Assembly (NCBI RefSeq): GCF_004138105.1
Contig: NZ_RXHQ01000019.1
Coordinates: 1 to 51,338, forward strand
Source: Xylanivirga thermophila
Lineage (GTDB): Bacteria > Bacillota > Clostridia > Caldicoprobacterales > Xylanivirgaceae
Reading direction: 5' to 3'
Length of the DNA: 51,338 nt
Of this stretch, positions 1 to 7,766 are shown piece after piece; the stretch's first letter is position 1; every line of letters begins with the position of its first letter. The position numbers and the translations under genes were made by a program. The notes beneath the pieces were generated by a model. It ran no database searches. It was not told where the DNA came from and saw nothing but the letters and a program-made list of their open reading frames with translations.

Positions 1-231
1 CCAATCACTACAATATGCGTTTCTCAACGTTCAATTTTATTTCTTTTACAAAATCAGCCGTAGCATCTCGATATATTCCAGTTTTAGGTTAGCCTTAACT
101 ATTTCCAATTCTTTTTCGAGAGGCTACTTTTAAGAGTAAGAAATCATGTATTATACATTTTTCATTATGTTCAGTTTAATTCTAACATAAGTGTGAGCTA
201 TTGTGAACGCTAGATTCCACGTAAAAAGGAT
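1..231. other. Intergenic stretch, no convincing gene
   Basis: Together with 283-400 this gives about 400 bases without a gene apart from the terminator at 232-282. A short minus-strand reading frame (stop near 8-10) runs for about 25 codons but has no start codon or ribosome site. Nothing else recognisable was seen. Confidence 0.4.
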
Positions 232-282
232 AAAAAAAAAGATGGAGGGAGGAGATTTTGGAGTCCATTTCACCATCTTTTA
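232..282 (-). terminator. Rho-independent terminator, possibly bidirectional
   Basis: AAAGATGG (from about 238) pairs with CCATCTTT (273-280). Read on the minus strand the stem is followed by a run of about nine T, so it can end the RmlD/GNAT transcript. The plus-strand side is followed by T4 then A-rich sequence and is weaker. It fits the minus-strand genes, whose last stop is at 401. Confidence 0.7.
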
Positions 283-400
283 AAAAAACTAACTGGTATT
301 ACTAAATAACAATTTATTTTTCTTCCATAATATTAGATACACAATAGGCCAAAAAGGTTTCACTTTTTTTAAAAATTTTTAATTATTCTAAATTTTATTG

Positions 401-901
401 TTATGCATGCTCTATATTTGTGTGTATATTATTAACTATATGATCAAATTTGTCTGAGGAAATAGGTGTCGGATAGGACATAATTTTAAGTGGCACGGAT
501 TTTTTCCCCTTACCCAATGGTGGTTGCATATAGTGGTTATTATTTAGATGAAATCCTGCCTTTTTGTAAAATTTAATACGTTTTATGGATATATCATCCT
601 TAGGTGGCTCCACTTCCAATACCACCTTGTTAGGGTGCTTATGCTTTATGTCCTCTAATATCTTAGTCCCGTAGCCATTCCCCCTAAACTCTTCTTTTAT
701 TGCTAGATGTTCTAAAAATATGAAATCGCCAAGCTCCCATAAGGCAGCAAAGCCTATCATATGACCATCTTTATAATAAGGTATTAACTTGTAGCTTTTA
801 TTACTCAGTATTTTCTTTTGTGTCAATTGATCACGTCTTTCATCCTCCGGAAAAGAGCTCTCATATATTTCCCAGAACTTGGAAAACTCTTCCATCAGCA
901 T
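401..901 (-). CDS. GNAT-family N-acetyltransferase
   Basis: A small acetyltransferase of the GNAT fold, expected to move an acetyl group from acetyl-CoA to an unknown amine in the cytoplasm. The acetyl-CoA pyrophosphate loop is visible as RGNGYG at about residues 73-78, after the usual beta-strand LEHLAIKEEF. The reading frame opens at 907, but GAGGAGG sits only 2 nt before that ATG and 7-8 nt before the third codon (ATG at 901), so 901 is the better start. It overlaps the end of the upstream RmlD-like gene by 7 nt, indicating translational coupling in a two-gene operon. The substrate cannot be told from sequence. Confidence 0.85.
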   Translation of the reverse strand: MLMEEFSKFWEIYESSFPEDERRDQLTQKKILSNKSYKLIPYYKDGHMIGFAALWELGDFIFLEHLAIKEEFRGNGYGTKILEDIKHKHPNKVVLEVEPPKDDISIKRIKFYKKAGFHLNNNHYMQPPLGKGKKSVPLKIMSYPTPISSDKFDHIVNNIHTNIEHA

Positions 902-1743
902 ATACATTCCTCCTCGATAAATTCTTTTAGTGCCTCATGCCAATCCCTAGGTAATGGTTTATCCATGATCTCAAGCATATAATTTCTAAGCACCACATTA
1001 AGGGGCCTCTTTGCCTTCCCTGAAAAATCCGACGCTACCGGCACTATATTGGCATCTTTATATCCTGCTATATAGAGGGCTTCCTTTACCAATTCATATC
1101 TACTACATTCTCCCCTGTTGGTCAGATGATAAACTCCATACTCCTCTCCTTCCAACAGATTTCTAATCATAAAAGACAAATCTTTTATATAGGTTGGGGA
1201 TACTATCTGATCCTTCGGCACTATTATGGTCTCACCCCGCTTTGCCTGTTTTATACTCCTAGTAACAAGGGTGTCCCGATGTATACCAAACAAAATAGAT
1301 GTTCTTACTATAAAATATTTATCACTCAATTCTCTTGTAAATCTCTCTCCCATAACCTTTGATTTACCATATACATTGAGAGGTGAAGTAATATCGAACT
1401 CAGTATAATAATTATCACACCGATTATATCCACCAAAAACATGATCCGTAGATATATAAACATCTTTACAGCCTGTATATTGACAGGCTACAGCAATATT
1501 TCTAGCACCAATAGTATTTACTCCATAGGCTAATTTAGGCTGCTTTTCGCATATATCTGGATTAGCTATGGCAGCACAGTTTATAACAGCATCTGGCTCT
1601 ATCTGCTTTATAGCATCTAGCACCTTCTTACTATCCTCTACATTTACATCCCTACTAGATAATGGTATTACCTCATCTTCTTCAAGTCTTCTTAACAGTT
1701 CTTTCCCCAAAAGTCCAGTGGCACCAAAGATAACAATTTTCAT
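895..1743 (-). CDS. rfbD: RmlD-like dTDP-4-dehydrorhamnose reductase / sugar-nucleotide reductase
   Basis: Short-chain-dehydrogenase-type sugar nucleotide reductase. The Rossmann NAD(P) motif GATGLLG lies at residues 7-13, the catalytic Tyr/Lys pair is YGKSK near 125-129, and STDHVF supplies the active-site Ser/Thr region. The family reduces dTDP-4-keto-L-rhamnose to dTDP-L-rhamnose. No other rhamnose gene is nearby, so a stand-alone reductase or a MAT-beta-like regulatory relative remains possible. The frame opens at 1761, but MKIVIFG at 1743, preceded by GGAAGG, is the typical N-terminus. It is first in an operon with the GNAT gene. Confidence 0.8.
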   Translation of the reverse strand: MKIVIFGATGLLGKELLRRLEEDEVIPLSSRDVNVEDSKKVLDAIKQIEPDAVINCAAIANPDICEKQPKLAYGVNTIGARNIAVACQYTGCKDVYISTDHVFGGYNRCDNYYTEFDITSPLNVYGKSKVMGERFTRELSDKYFIVRTSILFGIHRDTLVTRSIKQAKRGETIIVPKDQIVSPTYIKDLSFMIRNLLEGEEYGVYHLTNRGECSRYELVKEALYIAGYKDANIVPVASDFSGKAKRPLNVVLRNYMLEIMDKPLPRDWHEALKEFIEEECIC

Positions 1744-1898
1744 AAAACCTTCCCCTTCCACAACAATGAGCGAATAGGAACTATATAACTTTAATATTAA
1801 TCTTAAAAGATATTTATATTTTAGTCAAGCATAGATAGTTGCCTATAGTGCTACAAATGATATATAATCTATTAGAACAAATAAAGCAGGAGGTAAAT

Positions 1899-2165
1899 AT
1901 GATAAAAAATTATATGGAACTAGTAGTGGACCATCTCTTGCCCACGGTATTGGAAAAGTATCCTAATATATGCACGTGCGATCAATGTATGGAAGATATA
2001 AAAGCTATGGCGTTAAACCATTTGAAACCCATGTATGTAGTAACGCAAAAAGGCAATATATATGCAAAACTAAACGAATTGGAAGCACAATTTAAAGCTG
2101 ATACCCTTAAGGCTATAACCCAGGCAGTAGAAGTGGTGTCTAAAAATCCAAACCATGATATATAA
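1899..2165 (+). CDS. ComFB-family protein (late competence development)
   Basis: 88-residue protein of the ComFB family. It carries the family's Cys cluster CTCDQC at about 25-30, followed by a DI-x-ALALN-like stretch (DIKAMALNHLKP) and YVVTQKG. These Cys residues are thought to bind metal. ComFB relatives occur in competence operons and elsewhere; the molecular role is not well defined. The start at 1899 has an ideal AGGAGG six bases upstream, whereas the frame's earlier start at 1839 has none. It is monocistronic and convergent with the DUF438 gene, with a hairpin terminator just after the stop. Confidence 0.8.
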   Translation: MIKNYMELVVDHLLPTVLEKYPNICTCDQCMEDIKAMALNHLKPMYVVTQKGNIYAKLNELEAQFKADTLKAITQAVEVVSKNPNHDI

Positions 2166-2182
2166 CAGTTTAAATAGATAGA

Positions 2183-2212
2183 AAGGGACCAACAGATGAT
2201 TGTTAGTCCCTT
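2183..2212 (+). terminator. Rho-independent terminator after comFB-like gene
   Basis: AAGGGAC (2183-2189) pairs with GTCCCTT (2206-2212), with an extra AACA/TGTT pairing inside, followed by AATCTTTTTTC on the plus strand. It overlaps the stop codon of the convergent DUF438 fragment. Confidence 0.8.
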
Positions 2213-2907
2213 AATCTTTTTTCTCCGGTTATTTGTTGTATGGGTTTTATGTCTTGGGTTACCTCCAGAGTTCCCAAATATTTTCCATCCATATCCCGCA
2301 CTGCAAAATATCTTATATATGCATATACATCGCCCTTTTGTATCCAAAAATCCTCATGATCCCTCGCACCTGTCTTAAAATCCTCAACTATTTTATTTAC
2401 CACATCTACACTAGCAGGTGGATGACAGTTTTGTACCGTCCTACCTATTACCGACTTAGGCCTTTGAAATATTCTGTCCTTCCCTTGTGAAAAATACCTT
2501 ACTACATCGTCTTTATCTATAAACGTTATATCTAATGGTAGCGTATTTAATACAGCCTCTACTTCACCAAAGGATAGTACCCCAGTATCAAATTTCACAT
2601 ATCCTTCAGACACAGATTCATCCGATGCCATTTTTTCTTCTGTATCTATTCTCTCCGGCATCCAATCTGCAGGTGGATCTATAAACGTATATCCTATTTC
2701 AGGAGTATCATCATATATAGATATCCATTCATCCTCTGAAAGACCCTCTAGAGCCATTGGAAATAATATATTTTTCTCCTTAAATATCATCTCATCAACC
2801 TTATGCAATATTTCCTCGATTTTTTCAACAACCTTATGTGCATCATTGTCATAATCTTCTAGCATACTTATAACATCATCTATCCCCTGCCTTATCTCAT
2901 CATCCAC
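2203..2907 (-). CDS. DUF438 protein, C-terminal half (hemerythrin-like and PAS), split by frameshift
   Basis: Second half of a DUF438-family protein. It holds the end of a hemerythrin-like helical segment with KEKNILFPMA (about 43-52), then a PAS domain (from about 115) with LPLDITFIDKDDVVRYFSQ and a C-terminal WIQKGDVYAYIRYFAVRD. The first codon used here (GTG at 2907) is only the frame entry. The preceding gene reads ...KVMW-GGG-stop through a G7 tract (2907-2913), and removing one G gives KVMWGVDDEI and a single protein of about 406 residues, the usual length for the family. DUF438 proteins are thought to sense or handle NO/O2 through di-iron and PAS parts; that is family knowledge, not proven here. 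Confidence 0.75.
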   Translation of the reverse strand: MDDEIRQGIDDVISMLEDYDNDAHKVVEKIEEILHKVDEMIFKEKNILFPMALEGLSEDEWISIYDDTPEIGYTFIDPPADWMPERIDTEEKMASDESVSEGYVKFDTGVLSFGEVEAVLNTLPLDITFIDKDDVVRYFSQGKDRIFQRPKSVIGRTVQNCHPPASVDVVNKIVEDFKTGARDHEDFWIQKGDVYAYIRYFAVRDMDGKYLGTLEVTQDIKPIQQITGEKRLRD

Positions 2908-3424
2908 CCCCCCACATAACCTTAGGTGGACCTTCTATACCATGTTTTTCGAGTTGAGGGAATAATAAGTTTTCTTTTCTATTATAATGTTTATCTATCT
3001 CAGATAATCTTTTAAAATCAGCAATTAATACCTCACATGCTTCTCTATCTGACTGATTTTTTAAATTATTCAGGTGTGGCATAATTGTATGTTCTATAAA
3101 ATCAGCTATAGCTTCGTTTTCCATGGTAAATGTATTTAAAGGATGTCCCGGAACCTTGTCTGGAGACACTGGCCTATGTATCTCCTCAATGGAACCTTTG
3201 AAAACAGCTGCGTGTACATCACATAGCCTTTGCACCTCTTCAACTGGCATCCCCTCCATAATAAGGCTTTGCTCCATCTGAGATATTTCTGATACAGATA
3301 CACCTTCTATTAGTTTTTCAAATTTCGCCTTGACTTCCTCTATACTTTTACCATCATGGAGCTCCATTATAAGTTGTTTCAATACCTTTTGCCTATATTC
3401 ACTGTTATTTATTATTTCACTCAC
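2900..3424 (-). CDS. DUF438 protein, N-terminal half, ends at G7 frameshift
   Basis: N-terminal half of a DUF438/hemerythrin/PAS protein: the DUF438 helical domain (about 1-75), then an HHE-like segment with HTIMPHLNNL and EIDKHYNRKENLLFPQLE, whose His/Glu residues suit di-iron binding. The GTG start at 3424 has GGAGG 7 nt upstream. It ends prematurely at GGG-stop immediately after the homopolymer 2907-2913. The conserved continuation is in the -1 frame in the next entry. It follows the cupin gene by 11 nt, so both are cotranscribed from the promoter with the GTAAC-N4-GTTAC site. Confidence 0.8.
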   Translation of the reverse strand: MSEIINNSEYRQKVLKQLIMELHDGKSIEEVKAKFEKLIEGVSVSEISQMEQSLIMEGMPVEEVQRLCDVHAAVFKGSIEEIHRPVSPDKVPGHPLNTFTMENEAIADFIEHTIMPHLNNLKNQSDREACEVLIADFKRLSEIDKHYNRKENLLFPQLEKHGIEGPPKVMWGGG

Positions 3425-3435
3425 CTTATTGCCTC

Positions 3436-3780
3436 CTATTGCAAACTAAAAACTACGATCAGCATCATCTTAAACTGCTCATTGGCCATCAATGCATGGG
3501 GTATCCCTGCTGGCATAACTATAGCCTGCCCTTTTTCTAATACATGCTTCTGATCTCCCAATGTAATCTCCGCTTTACCATCCATTATATATACTAGCGC
3601 ATCCCCATCTGATGAATGGGAACTTATCTCCTCTCCCTTATCAAATGCAAACAATGTAATACTAAGTGGAGCACCTTGGGCAAGAGTCTTACTAATTACT
3701 GTCCCCTGCTGATATTCAACTAATCTCTCCATATCCAATACCTTTGAAAAATCAATGTTTTTAAGTAATTGTTGTGCCAT
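3436..3780 (-). CDS. Small cupin-domain protein
   Basis: 114-residue single-domain cupin (Cupin_2 type). The two cupin motifs are visible: SSHSSDGDALVYIMDG at about 53-68 and PAGIPHALMA at about 91-100, giving His residues for a metal. Such proteins bind a metal or small ligand; no substrate can be assigned. The start has GAAGGAGA upstream. It is the first gene of a two-gene operon with the DUF438 gene (11 nt gap). Its upstream region holds a perfect palindrome identical in core to the one before hcp, which suggests a redox or nitrosative-stress role. Confidence 0.85.
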   Translation of the reverse strand: MAQQLLKNIDFSKVLDMERLVEYQQGTVISKTLAQGAPLSITLFAFDKGEEISSHSSDGDALVYIMDGKAEITLGDQKHVLEKGQAIVMPAGIPHALMANEQFKMMLIVVFSLQ

Positions 3781-3818
3781 AAAAATTCTCCTTCCATGCT
3801 TTTATTTCCTATGAATCC

Positions 3819-3866
3819 ATATTATCATTTATCCATAAAGTAAATCGGTAACAAAAGTTACCGATT
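3819..3866 (-). promoter_or_regulatory. Promoter and predicted Crp/Fnr-type operator of the cupin-DUF438 operon
   Basis: A perfect 24-bp inverted repeat (3843-3866) has core GTAAC-N4-GTTAC (3848-3861). On the minus strand it is followed by an extended -10, TGA-TAATAT (hexamer 3819-3824), which places the operator centre near -42, the class II position for Crp/Fnr activators. The hairpin lacks a U-tract on either strand, so a pure terminator role for the mgl operon is less likely. The same core and -10 arrangement precede hcp. Confidence 0.65.
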
Positions 3867-3942
3867 CAAAAGAAGGCTCGATATTATTATGTCGATTAAA
3901 GTGTAGAATTATTTGAAAAATCACTAAACATTTTAATTTCGG

Positions 3943-4929
3943 TTATCTCTTAGCTAAATATTTCCTAATATCTAAAGCTACTGCCATTATTATAATTATA
4001 CCTTTTATAACCTGTTGCCAATATGTTTGTACCCCTAAAACAACCAAACCATTATTGAGCACTTCAAAAATAAGTACACCTGTTATAACCCCTGAAACTC
4101 TGCCAACACCTCCTGATGTAGATACGCCCCCTATTGTGCAAGCTGCTATGGCATCCAATTCATACATCAGTCCATAATTGTTTGTAGCGCCACCAGTCCT
4201 AGCTGCTAGTAATGCACCAGCTAGGCCATACAACCCGCCTGCCAAGGCATATACTTTAACTAATATATTCTCCACATTAACCCCCGATACTTCAGCAGCA
4301 TTCGGGTTTCCACCTATAGCATATATATATTTGCCAAAGCGTGTTTTGTTGTAGATAAACCATATAACAAATATAACTATAATCGCTATCAAAATAAGAT
4401 TTGGCATGAACCCAATCGAGCCTGATGCAATATTTGTAAAATCATCCCTCAGTCCTCCAATAGGCTGGGCATTTGTATATATGCATGAAACACCATATAC
4501 TATAACCATCATGCCTAAAGTAGCAATAAAAGGAGGAACTTTTAGATATGCAATTACCAATCCATTTGTAATGCCTATAATAACGCCTACGAGTATAGCC
4601 AATAATATAGGTACTATGACTGGAAGTTGCGGTATATCCGGAAGCAGCTTATATGCGTAATCGGGACGTTGTAGTAAACTCGCCGCTATACAGGCAGTAA
4701 GGCCTACTGTACGTCCAGCTGACAGATCCGTTCCACGGGTTATAAGAGCACCACTCACACCAAGTGCTATTACAAGCCTTACGGCAGCTATTATCAATAC
4801 ATTTACTATATTATCAATGGAGAAAAAATTTCTATTAATCATACCAATTGCTAAAAACAACACTAAAAGTACTATATATATAGCATATCGGCTCAATATG
4901 TCTTTTACTTTTTTTGTATTATCTGCCAT
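3943..4929 (-). CDS. mglC: Sugar ABC transporter permease (MglC-like)
   Basis: Membrane permease of a galactose/methyl-galactoside-type (CUT2) importer, 328 residues with about eight to ten hydrophobic helices beginning at residue 16. The family signature G-x-N-x-x-AA-x-x-SGV is seen as GGNPNAAEVSGVNV around 207-220, the loop that contacts the ATPase. It is the last gene of mglB-mglA-mglC, 17 nt after mglA. The ribosome site GAGGGGG is 7 nt before ATG. Substrate specificity (galactose, glucose or xylose) cannot be fixed from the permease. Confidence 0.92.
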   Translation of the reverse strand: MADNTKKVKDILSRYAIYIVLLVLFLAIGMINRNFFSIDNIVNVLIIAAVRLVIALGVSGALITRGTDLSAGRTVGLTACIAASLLQRPDYAYKLLPDIPQLPVIVPILLAILVGVIIGITNGLVIAYLKVPPFIATLGMMVIVYGVSCIYTNAQPIGGLRDDFTNIASGSIGFMPNLILIAIIVIFVIWFIYNKTRFGKYIYAIGGNPNAAEVSGVNVENILVKVYALAGGLYGLAGALLAARTGGATNNYGLMYELDAIAACTIGGVSTSGGVGRVSGVITGVLIFEVLNNGLVVLGVQTYWQQVIKGIIIIMAVALDIRKYLAKR

Positions 4930-4946
4930 ACAATTACCCCCTCGTC

Positions 4947-6464
4947 CTAATAATTTGCAAATTTAGTAGCATATTTCATTATAGTTTCCTGATCAGCTTC
5001 ATTACCTTTTATAATGCCGCTTACTCTACCTTCACACATGACCATTATCCTATCTGACATACCTAAGAGCTCAGGCATCTCGGAAGATATCATTATTATG
5101 CTTTTGCCCTGTTTTGCAAGATCCGCAATTATTTTATATATCTCGTATTTAGCACCAACATCAATACCTCTAGTAGGTTCATCGAGAATTAATATATTAG
5201 GTTCAAGTAATAGCCAACGGGAAAATATTACTTTTTGCTGGTTTCCACCTGATAAATACTGTATTTGTGTTTTTATTGAAGGGGTTTTTATATTTAATTT
5301 ATCAATTGTTTTCTTTACATCGCCAATCCCCTTATCCTCATCCAGCATAAAATTAAATTTAATATATCTATCTATACCAGCTATAATGGTATTATCTGCT
5401 ACCGAAAGCATTGGAAATATACCTGTAGATCTTCTCTCTTCTGTAAGTAAAGCCATACCATATTTTTTTGCATCCTTTGGATGCTTTATCCTTACCTCAT
5501 TACCCCTTATATATATGTGTCCTTCAGCTATACGTCTAAGTCCAAATATGGATTCTACAAGCTCTGTCCTCTGTGCTCCTACTAAACCACCTATCCCCAA
5601 TATCTCACCCTGCCTCAACTCAAAGGTAACATTCTTAAATGACTTTGGATTCATGGAGGTCAATTTATCCACTTTCAGTATTACTTCGCCAAGTTTATTC
5701 TCCCTATACGGAAATCTATGTGTGAGCTCCCGCCCTACCATCTTAGAGATTATTTCATCAATTGTCAGATCTTTTGCCGCCCATGTCCCTATGTATTTGC
5801 CATCTCGCATTATGGTTACATCATCTGCAATTTCCAATATCTCCTCAATTTTGTGGGATATATATATGATAGCTACCCCTTGTTCCCTAAGTTCCCGGAT
5901 TATTCTAAAGAGATTTTCTACCTCATTTCCCGTAAGGGATGAAGTAGGCTCATCCATTATTATTATTTTAGAGCTATATGAAACAGCCTTTGCTATTTCT
6001 AGTCCCTGAACTTGTGACACTGATAATTTTGATACAAGCGTATCTGGTTCTATATCCATATGCAGTTTTTCCAACAATGATTTTGTGTCCGTATACATCT
6101 TCTTATGATCAACAACCGAAAATCCCATAATATTTTTGATTGGAAACCTTCCTACCCATATATTTTCCATTACATCCCTGTAAGGTATGGGCTGTAATTC
6201 CTGATGTATCATTGAAATCCCATTGTCTAACCCGTCTTTGGCATTTCTAAGATGAATTTCCTTGCCATCTAGTATTATTTCTCCCGAATCTGGAGTATAT
6301 ATGCCAAATAAACATTTCATAAGGGTGGATTTTCCCGCTCCATTTTCTCCAACCAAGGCATGAACTGTTCCGGGCCTTACCTTTAACATTACATCATCCA
6401 ACGCCTTTACGCCTGGAAACGTCTTGAATATATGGTTCATCTCCAAAATATATCCCTGCTCCAT
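4947..6464 (-). CDS. mglA: Sugar ABC transporter ATPase with two nucleotide-binding domains (MglA-like)
   Basis: 505-residue fused ATPase of a CUT2 sugar importer. The N-terminal domain has Walker A GENGAGKST (39-47) and Walker B IIIMDEPTSS near 170, with the degenerate signature LSVSQVQ that is typical of MglA/RbsA. The C-terminal domain has a normal signature LSGGNQQ and Walker B ILILDEPTRG but a degenerate Walker A (GLVGAQRTE), also typical. It works with the permease and lipoprotein encoded on either side. A GGCGGGAG octamer lies on its coding strand (5727-5734). Confidence 0.94.
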   Translation of the reverse strand: MEQGYILEMNHIFKTFPGVKALDDVMLKVRPGTVHALVGENGAGKSTLMKCLFGIYTPDSGEIILDGKEIHLRNAKDGLDNGISMIHQELQPIPYRDVMENIWVGRFPIKNIMGFSVVDHKKMYTDTKSLLEKLHMDIEPDTLVSKLSVSQVQGLEIAKAVSYSSKIIIMDEPTSSLTGNEVENLFRIIRELREQGVAIIYISHKIEEILEIADDVTIMRDGKYIGTWAAKDLTIDEIISKMVGRELTHRFPYRENKLGEVILKVDKLTSMNPKSFKNVTFELRQGEILGIGGLVGAQRTELVESIFGLRRIAEGHIYIRGNEVRIKHPKDAKKYGMALLTEERRSTGIFPMLSVADNTIIAGIDRYIKFNFMLDEDKGIGDVKKTIDKLNIKTPSIKTQIQYLSGGNQQKVIFSRWLLLEPNILILDEPTRGIDVGAKYEIYKIIADLAKQGKSIIMISSEMPELLGMSDRIMVMCEGRVSGIIKGNEADQETIMKYATKFANY

Positions 6465-6540
6465 CTATTTCCCCCCTTTTATGTGCTCAAGGAATTATTC
6501 GGGGAGTGCATAACACTCCCCAGATATATTTTAAATATCA

Positions 6541-7593
6541 TTATTTTTTGAATTTGTTCATATTTTCCTTGGTAACAGGTTGATATGGTACCCATTTGTA
6601 CTGTCCATCTGTAATATCATCTACAGACTTTGAAGGATCTTCGCCCTTAGCCAGATAGTACGCTATCCTTATTATAGCCTGCCCCTGACCTTCAGCATCA
6701 TTTAGCACAGTACCAAACATTTTAAATTCCGCCAAAGAATCCAGGGCGGGAGCAGTAGCATCTACCCCTACTACAGGGATAAATTTATCATCCTGAAAAT
6801 ATCCTGCTGCCTTTAATGCTTCAATTGCACCGAGTGCCATATCATCATTATTGGCAAACACCACTTCAATCTTATCACCATAAGCCGACAACCATGCAGC
6901 CATTTTCTCCTGACCTTGAGCCCTTTGCCAGTTTCCTGTATCACTAGCTAATTTTTCGGTTTTTATCCCTGCATCTTCAAGGGCCTTTATGGAATATTCA
7001 GTCCTCAATATGGCATCTTGGTGTCCTGGTTCACCTTCCAACATAACATACTGTAAGACTCCATCTTTATTTTTATCAGCATCGGCATTATCCTTCCAGT
7101 AATCAGCTATTATATTCCCCTGCATAGTACCGGATTCTTCAGCCTTTGCACCAACATAATATATCTTATCCCACTTCTTCATATCTTCTTCGACAGGTTC
7201 CCTATTAAAGAATACAACCGGTATATTTGCTTTTTTAGCCTTATCTATTACCACTGAGGCCGCTGTACGATCTACCATGTTTACACATATAACATCATAT
7301 TTTTGTGTTATAAAGGTATCGATCTGATCATTTTGTGTAGCCTGTTGTCCCTGACCATCAACTGCATTTATAGATATTTTAACCCCTTCTTCATCTTCTA
7401 TCTTTTTGGCTTCCTTTTCTATTGCCTCTCTCACTGTTGAAATAAATGTATCATCAAATTTGTACAAGGCAACGCCAACCTTTATTTCGCCATTCTTACC
7501 CCCCGTACTTTTACTCCCGCTTGATTCGCCGCAGCCTGTAAATAAAACAGCTAAGAGAGTAACCGAAAGAAAAATACAAATGAATTTTTTCAT
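6541..7593 (-). CDS. mglB: Sugar-binding lipoprotein (MglB-like, galactose/glucose type)
   Basis: Periplasmic-binding-protein-type lipoprotein, 350 residues. A signal peptide ends in the lipobox LFTG-C with the lipidated Cys at 21. The following body (GVALYKFDDTFI..., FNREPVEED, VFANNDDMALGAIEA, PVVGVDATAPAL) matches the galactose/glucose-binding subgroup of Peripla_BP_4. It delivers sugar to MglAC on the outer face of the membrane. AAGGAGG precedes the ATG. It is the first gene of mglBAC and is preceded by a palindrome (7672-7697) that may be the control site for the neighbouring YesN-type regulator. Confidence 0.92.
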   Translation of the reverse strand: MKKFICIFLSVTLLAVLFTGCGESSGSKSTGGKNGEIKVGVALYKFDDTFISTVREAIEKEAKKIEDEEGVKISINAVDGQGQQATQNDQIDTFITQKYDVICVNMVDRTAASVVIDKAKKANIPVVFFNREPVEEDMKKWDKIYYVGAKAEESGTMQGNIIADYWKDNADADKNKDGVLQYVMLEGEPGHQDAILRTEYSIKALEDAGIKTEKLASDTGNWQRAQGQEKMAAWLSAYGDKIEVVFANNDDMALGAIEALKAAGYFQDDKFIPVVGVDATAPALDSLAEFKMFGTVLNDAEGQGQAIIRIAYYLAKGEDPSKSVDDITDGQYKWVPYQPVTKENMNKFKK

Positions 7594-7671
7594 TTTTTCT
7601 ACCCCTCCTTAAAAATTTTAGGATCTAAATACAGGATAATAAAAAAAGATATTTTATACTATACATTTAGT

Positions 7672-7697
7672 TGGCATTCTGATGGATTATAATGCCA
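7672..7697. promoter_or_regulatory. Inverted repeat upstream of mglB, candidate operator
   Basis: TGGCATT (7672-7678) and AATGCCA (7691-7697) form a perfect 7-bp inverted repeat with a 12-bp spacer, 79 bp upstream of the mglB start. It lies outside the terminator hairpin of the regulator gene. Binding by the YesN-like regulator is inference. Confidence 0.4.
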
Positions 7698-7706
7698 TAT
7701 ACATAT

Positions 7707-7756
7707 AAAATATAAGGGTGATATAGCATTTTATTGCCATATCACCCTTATATTTT
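7707..7756 (-). terminator. Terminator after the yesN-like gene
   Basis: A 22-bp stem (one G-T wobble) with a 6-nt loop, running from 7707-7728 to 7735-7756. It lies just downstream of the regulator stop at 7767 and separates the sensor operon from mglBAC. A/T runs flank both sides, so it may work in both directions. Confidence 0.85.
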
Positions 7757-7766
7757 TGTTATACCG

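Noticed and set aside
8-90. Short minus-strand frame at the left edge
   Set aside because: No start codon or ribosome site and only about 25 codons, so not supported as a gene or transposase end.
1982-2347. Minus-strand 121-codon frame over comFB and DUF438
   Set aside because: Conflicts with two recognisable genes and crosses a terminator.
3843-3866. Palindrome as a terminator for mglBAC
   Set aside because: No U-tract on either side and a precise activator-type spacing to the next promoter, so operator is the better reading.
5014-6009. Long plus-strand frame of 331 codons
   Set aside because: It lies wholly inside mglA on the opposite strand, has no ribosome site and a hydrophobic/Ser-rich wording typical of antisense frames.
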